From: Colimorpha sp045597945
GTDB taxonomy: Bacteria; Bacteroidota; Bacteroidia; Bacteroidales; P3
DNA length: 64,000 nt
Direction: 5' to 3'
Assembly (NCBI GenBank): GCA_045597945.1
Contig: JAZLLD010000065.1
Span: 32,016 to 96,015 of the forward strand
Under the pieces are notes generated by a model that was not told where the DNA came from, did no database searches, and worked only from the letters and a program-made list of their open reading frames with translations. Both the position numbers and the translations under genes were made by a program. This document shows, piece by piece, positions 62,313 through 64,000 of this stretch (position 1 is the stretch's first letter; every line of letters starts with the position of its first letter).

Positions 62313-63773
62313 GTATCTCAGGAAGAATGGTTTCTCTTCCTCCTGCTCCTTGGGCATCCACGGCGCCCTCAGCAAAAATCCGCTTGCCGGAGAAGGAGTG
62401 ACGGTATACTGCAGCTGACCGTCGGGGTTGATCAAGATAAAGTGGGGATAAGACACTACTTTATAGTGCTCTAACAGTTTATAGTTGCCATTGAAATGCA
62501 GCCAGGTCCAGTTGTAACGTCTGCCCTTCTTAGTGCTCTTCAGCAGATGGTACATCTTGGCAAACTCACGGTCGCAGCAGATTGTCACAAACTCCACATT
62601 CTTGCTCTTGGCATAGATGCTGTCCTTGAAATGGGCCAAAGTCTCTATCTCGCTGATACTGTTGGGGTCGCCAACCCTCACAAAAGAAAGATAAACCCAC
62701 TTCCCGCGCATATCGTCCAGCTTCACCATTTCTTTATCCACATTCGGCAGCACAAACGAGGGCACTTCAACGCCTTCATCCTGCTGTCGCAAACTCTTCA
62801 CCAGCCTTTCTGCCAGCACCTTATGCTCGGGGAACTTGGTGCGTGCGCCTAGCATCCGAATCATCTGCAACACCTTGGAACTCTCATAGTAACGGTTCTG
62901 ATAGAACGACTCCTGCAAGGCCTGTAAGGCCACCAACTCGCGCACCTGCTCATTGCGAATCAGCGTGTCGGTGCCCAGCGAGTCAAGATAGACATCCAGC
63001 TTCAAATCATTCACCCAGTGCCCCATCTGCCATGCCGGAATCTTCATCGTGCCCTTGGACACAGAGTTGGCGAACAAGGTGAGGAAGAACTGCATGTAAT
63101 TGTCATCATAATAAAGAATTGGCTGATCCTTTACATAATTCTTCACCATATTCTTGCGGCTGTCGAAATGGAGGCTGTACTTCAGGCTGGCCAGATGATA
63201 GCGCTTGTAGCGGTTGAAAAACTCATTCTTGGTGTTAGGGGCTTTTTTGTTCACCTCGGCCACCAGGCTGTCGAAATAGCGCTTCTGCGGGCGGAACCGG
63301 GCATCAAAAAACATGCGGTGGTCATCAATATACTGCGCAACCACCTCCTCATAATTGGTAATGAGCCCGTTAAGCTCATCCTTAGGCATATTCACAAACT
63401 CCAGGGGCAGCACCTCGGGGTCGAGAAAAACATTCTTCTTCTCATTCACATCCCAGTCAAAACGAGGCACATACACCTCATAGTCCCTACCCGGCTCCAC
63501 AAAGAACGACTGGCTGTAGTTCTCAATCTGCAGCACCATGGTAGTGGGATAATTAGCGTAAGCCTTCAGCTCAAAATTGTGGTTGTCGCCAATCACAACC
63601 TCATCCACCTCAATCTCCTCGCGGGTAAGCATATCGGAATACCGATAGAGGGTCACCACCTTGCCGGCACCGTCAAACACCTCGCCGCGGATAGTGATAT
63701 TGGTCTGCGCCTGCGTAGCGATGGCACAACAAACAAGAACCAAGAAAGATAGAATATGTGCAAACTTACTCAT
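62310..63773 (-). CDS. Thioredoxin-fold (TlpA/redoxin-like) protein lacking the CxxC active site
   Basis: A 487-residue secreted protein; start MSKFAHILSFLVLVCCAIATQAQ at 63773. Residues ~25-120 look like the DUF4369-type N-terminal beta-domain of Bacteroidota TlpA-like proteins (GEVFDGAGKVVTLYRYSD). A ~200-residue helical middle follows, and the last ~150 residues are a thioredoxin-like fold (PSFVLPNVDKEMVKLDDMRGKWVYLSFV, quoted in parts, then HFILINPDGQL). Where TlpA has WxxCxxC there is SFVRVGDPNSISEIE, so no redox cysteines remain. Probably a structural or binding role. It precedes the TPR gene on the same strand. Confidence 0.8.
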   Translation of the reverse strand: MSKFAHILSFLVLVCCAIATQAQTNITIRGEVFDGAGKVVTLYRYSDMLTREEIEVDEVVIGDNHNFELKAYANYPTTMVLQIENYSQSFFVEPGRDYEVYVPRFDWDVNEKKNVFLDPEVLPLEFVNMPKDELNGLITNYEEVVAQYIDDHRMFFDARFRPQKRYFDSLVAEVNKKAPNTKNEFFNRYKRYHLASLKYSLHFDSRKNMVKNYVKDQPILYYDDNYMQFFLTLFANSVSKGTMKIPAWQMGHWVNDLKLDVYLDSLGTDTLIRNEQVRELVALQALQESFYQNRYYESSKVLQMIRMLGARTKFPEHKVLAERLVKSLRQQDEGVEVPSFVLPNVDKEMVKLDDMRGKWVYLSFVRVGDPNSISEIETLAHFKDSIYAKSKNVEFVTICCDREFAKMYHLLKSTKKGRRYNWTWLHFNGNYKLLEHYKVVSYPHFILINPDGQLQYTVTPSPASGFLLRAPWMPKEQEEEKPFFLRY

Positions 63774-64000
63774 AACCAAAGATATTTCCAACAATAACGC
63801 ATCAGCCCACTATTTATTGCGCACCGCAAAATATTTTTCTTCAAGCGCGACGAGGTCGGCAACCGCCCATTGCCGTCGGTCCTTCTACAACTCCATTTCA
63901 CCTCCAACTGCCCCAACCCCCATCACACAGCCCGCAACTCAGCACCACCCCCGCCAGTTTTACCTTAGTTATTCTATATTTATACCTTAGTTATTCTATT
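63774..64000. other. Right-edge intergenic region with partial family B element
   Basis: No gene seen. From 63957 the sequence GTTTTACCTTAGTTATTC, then TATATTTATACC and TTAGTTATTCTATT, matches the left end of the family B element and is cut by the window edge. Confidence 0.7.

Overview
This window reads as a chromosomal segment of an uncultured gut- or rumen-type member of the Bacteroidales (Bacteroidota). The evidence is the TAxxTTTG type of -7 promoter in front of many genes, TonB-receptor/DUF4249 and rSAM/lipoprotein pairs, type IX secretion (type B) sorting domains, SPII lipoproteins, Mpl instead of a second MurC, and SufB. I see no rRNA, tRNA or CRISPR array. Most of the segment is high-GC3 housekeeping sequence, which produces long antisense shadow ORFs. 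It is interrupted by AT-richer accessory genes and by unusually many small hairpin and repeat elements between genes.

Layout. 1-3.6 kb: right end of an AT-rich accessory island, with a Z1-domain ATPase/helicase-like protein cut by the window edge and a DUF4160/DUF2442 pair. 4.1-9.1 kb: M24 aminopeptidase (minus), AAA/PD-(D/E)XK protein, glutamine synthetase. 9.2-15.4 kb: plus-strand run of lipoprotein, folK, TonB receptor, DUF4249 lipoprotein, aroK and a secreted protein. 15.4-17.6 kb: minus-strand operon of small lipoprotein, radical SAM/SPASM enzyme and YbaK-type aminoacyl-tRNA deacylase. 17.6-20.4 kb: nearly gene-free island of inverted repeats, heptamer repeats and a broken phage antirepressor. 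20.4-31 kb: typA, pgk, ispG, GxxExxR nuclease-like gene, DUF2027/Smr protein, two membrane proteins, mpl, HD phosphohydrolase. 31.2-40.3 kb: two giant paralogous T9SS-B proteins, then an ECF sigma factor, a candidate anti-sigma factor and an outer-membrane protein. 40.3-48 kb (minus): sufB-trmH, a membrane protein, an MsrA-fRMsr fusion, and mtgA-xerD-DUF445. 48-64 kb: gapA, BtuF-like lipoprotein, S41 protease with a barrel protein, pruA, lipoprotein, folC, a TPR/outer-membrane protein pair, and a thioredoxin-fold protein.

Functional themes are envelope biology (peptidoglycan recycling and synthesis, TonB uptake, T9SS surface proteins, lipoproteins), central metabolism (gapA, pgk, glnA, pruA, ispG, folate and shikimate genes) and redox repair (MsrA-fRMsr, SufB).

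The most unusual content lies outside the genes: (i) a family of hairpin elements (family C) that brackets a GxxExxR PD-(D/E)XK gene as inverted repeats, occurs elsewhere without cargo, and in one case appears to supply the gene's N-terminus; (ii) near-identical 100-bp elements made of 11-mers (family B); (iii) degenerate heptanucleotide repeat tracts in many intergenic gaps, some folding around a CTGCCGCAC core (family A); (iv) a 145-bp nested cruciform; (v) 8-mer and 11-mer repeats of the same style inside the coding regions of a TrmH methyltransferase, mpl and folK. The rSAM/lipoprotein/YbaK operon is the best candidate protein-modification system. All repeat families were found by eye, so copy numbers are minimum counts.
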